From Mailhella sp. (GTDB taxonomy: Bacteria > Desulfobacterota > Desulfovibrionia > Desulfovibrionales > Desulfovibrionaceae), in NCBI GenBank assembly GCA_024404335.1, contig JAKSQA010000057.1, positions 1 to 6,584 on the forward strand: a DNA stretch of 6,584 nt. Direction: 5' to 3'. The notes beneath the pieces are model-generated. The model made no database searches. It was not told where the DNA came from and worked only from the letters and a program-made list of their open reading frames with translations. This document shows, piece by piece, positions 6,468 to 6,584 of this stretch (within the stretch, counting starts at the first letter, position 1; each line of letters starts with the position of its first letter). The translations under genes and the position numbers were made by a program.

Positions 6468-6489
6468 CCACAGACACATTTTGTTTCAA
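6460..6489 (-). promoter_or_regulatory. Possible divergent promoter toward the fusion gene, sharing the symmetric -10
   Basis: Because GGACTATAGTCC is its own reverse complement, TATAGT also reads on the minus strand (6465-6460). TTGAAA (6489-6484), with five of six -35 positions, lies 18 bases upstream of it. A transcript would start near 6453 and carry a leader of about 170 bases to GTG 6284, passing the hairpin at 6302-6320. The -35 overlaps the ribosome-site region of the plus-strand gene. The elements are seen; activity is inferred. Confidence 0.45.
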
Positions 6490-6500
6490 GGAGCAATCTC

Positions 6501-6584
6501 ATGGCCCATAAGAAGATCGAACGCGCCAAGGAACTTGACCGCCGCCGTCATCGCCGCGAACAGCGCATCAAGGAACGTATCCAC
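6501..6584 (+). CDS. Small, strongly basic protein of unknown function, 3' end cut by window edge
   Basis: Only 28 codons are visible. Twelve of the residues are Lys or Arg, five are Asp or Glu and three are His. The opening MAHKKIERAKELDRRR looks like a continuous charged helix, with Leu/Ile sparse and no membrane or signal segment. I believe similar short proteins occur widely in Desulfovibrio genomes without assigned function, but this is recollection, not a search. The composition would suit binding to RNA or to the ribosome; that is inference only. The start is well supported: AAGGAG (6488-6493) sits 7 bases before the ATG, and a good promoter lies 33 bases upstream of that ATG. The gene diverges from the rRNA-modifying fusion gene and may share its control region. 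It continues beyond the window. Confidence 0.78.
   Translation, partial: MAHKKIERAKELDRRRHRREQRIKERIH

Noticed and set aside
1..6584. A mobile element, CRISPR array, defence island or other new system
   Set aside because: All genes except the small basic one are identifiable housekeeping genes. There are no transposase or integrase motifs, no spaced direct repeats, no tRNA-like sequence and no composition break that I can see.

Overview
The window is GC-rich and almost fully coding. It reads as ordinary chromosome from a free-standing bacterium, most likely a Desulfovibrio-like member of the Desulfovibrionales. That assignment is inferred from three things: a pseudouridine synthase fused to dephospho-CoA kinase, the tsaE-lysC gene order, and a small basic protein beginning MAHKKIERAKELDRRR. 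It was not checked by any search. I see no insertion sequence, tRNA, rRNA, CRISPR array, prophage gene or defence system.

Five genes lie head to tail on the minus strand, and one gene starts on the plus strand at the right edge. In minus-strand transcription order they are: an RluD-type pseudouridine synthase fused to dephospho-CoA kinase (4638-6284, GTG start); tsaE, the ATPase of the tRNA t6A pathway (4004-4558); lysC, aspartate kinase (2774-3979); a strong intrinsic terminator (2719-2748); a four-helix membrane protein of the DUF486/DMT family (2341-2691); and priA, the replication-restart helicase, which runs off the left edge (1-2324). Only 24 bases separate tsaE from lysC, and 16 bases separate DUF486 from priA, so these are likely transcriptional pairs. 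A 79-base gap with a nested inverted repeat separates the fusion gene from tsaE.

Between the fusion gene and the plus-strand gene (6285-6500) is a divergent control region. It holds a 12-base perfect palindrome (6458-6469) with a symmetric -10 element, and good -35 hexamers lie at suitable distance on both sides, so it may be a bidirectional promoter. Further toward the fusion gene is a GC-rich hairpin just before its ribosome binding site. The plus-strand gene (6501 onward) encodes a very basic protein of unknown function, of which 28 residues are visible.

The genes do not form one pathway. They are housekeeping functions: rRNA/tRNA modification, CoA synthesis, aspartate-family amino acid synthesis and replication restart. 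The points most worth following are the RluD-CoaE fusion, a near-ideal internal ribosome binding site in lysC placed where the Bacillus-type separate beta subunit begins, the symmetric divergent promoter, and the absence of promoter space between the lysC terminator and the DUF486-priA pair.
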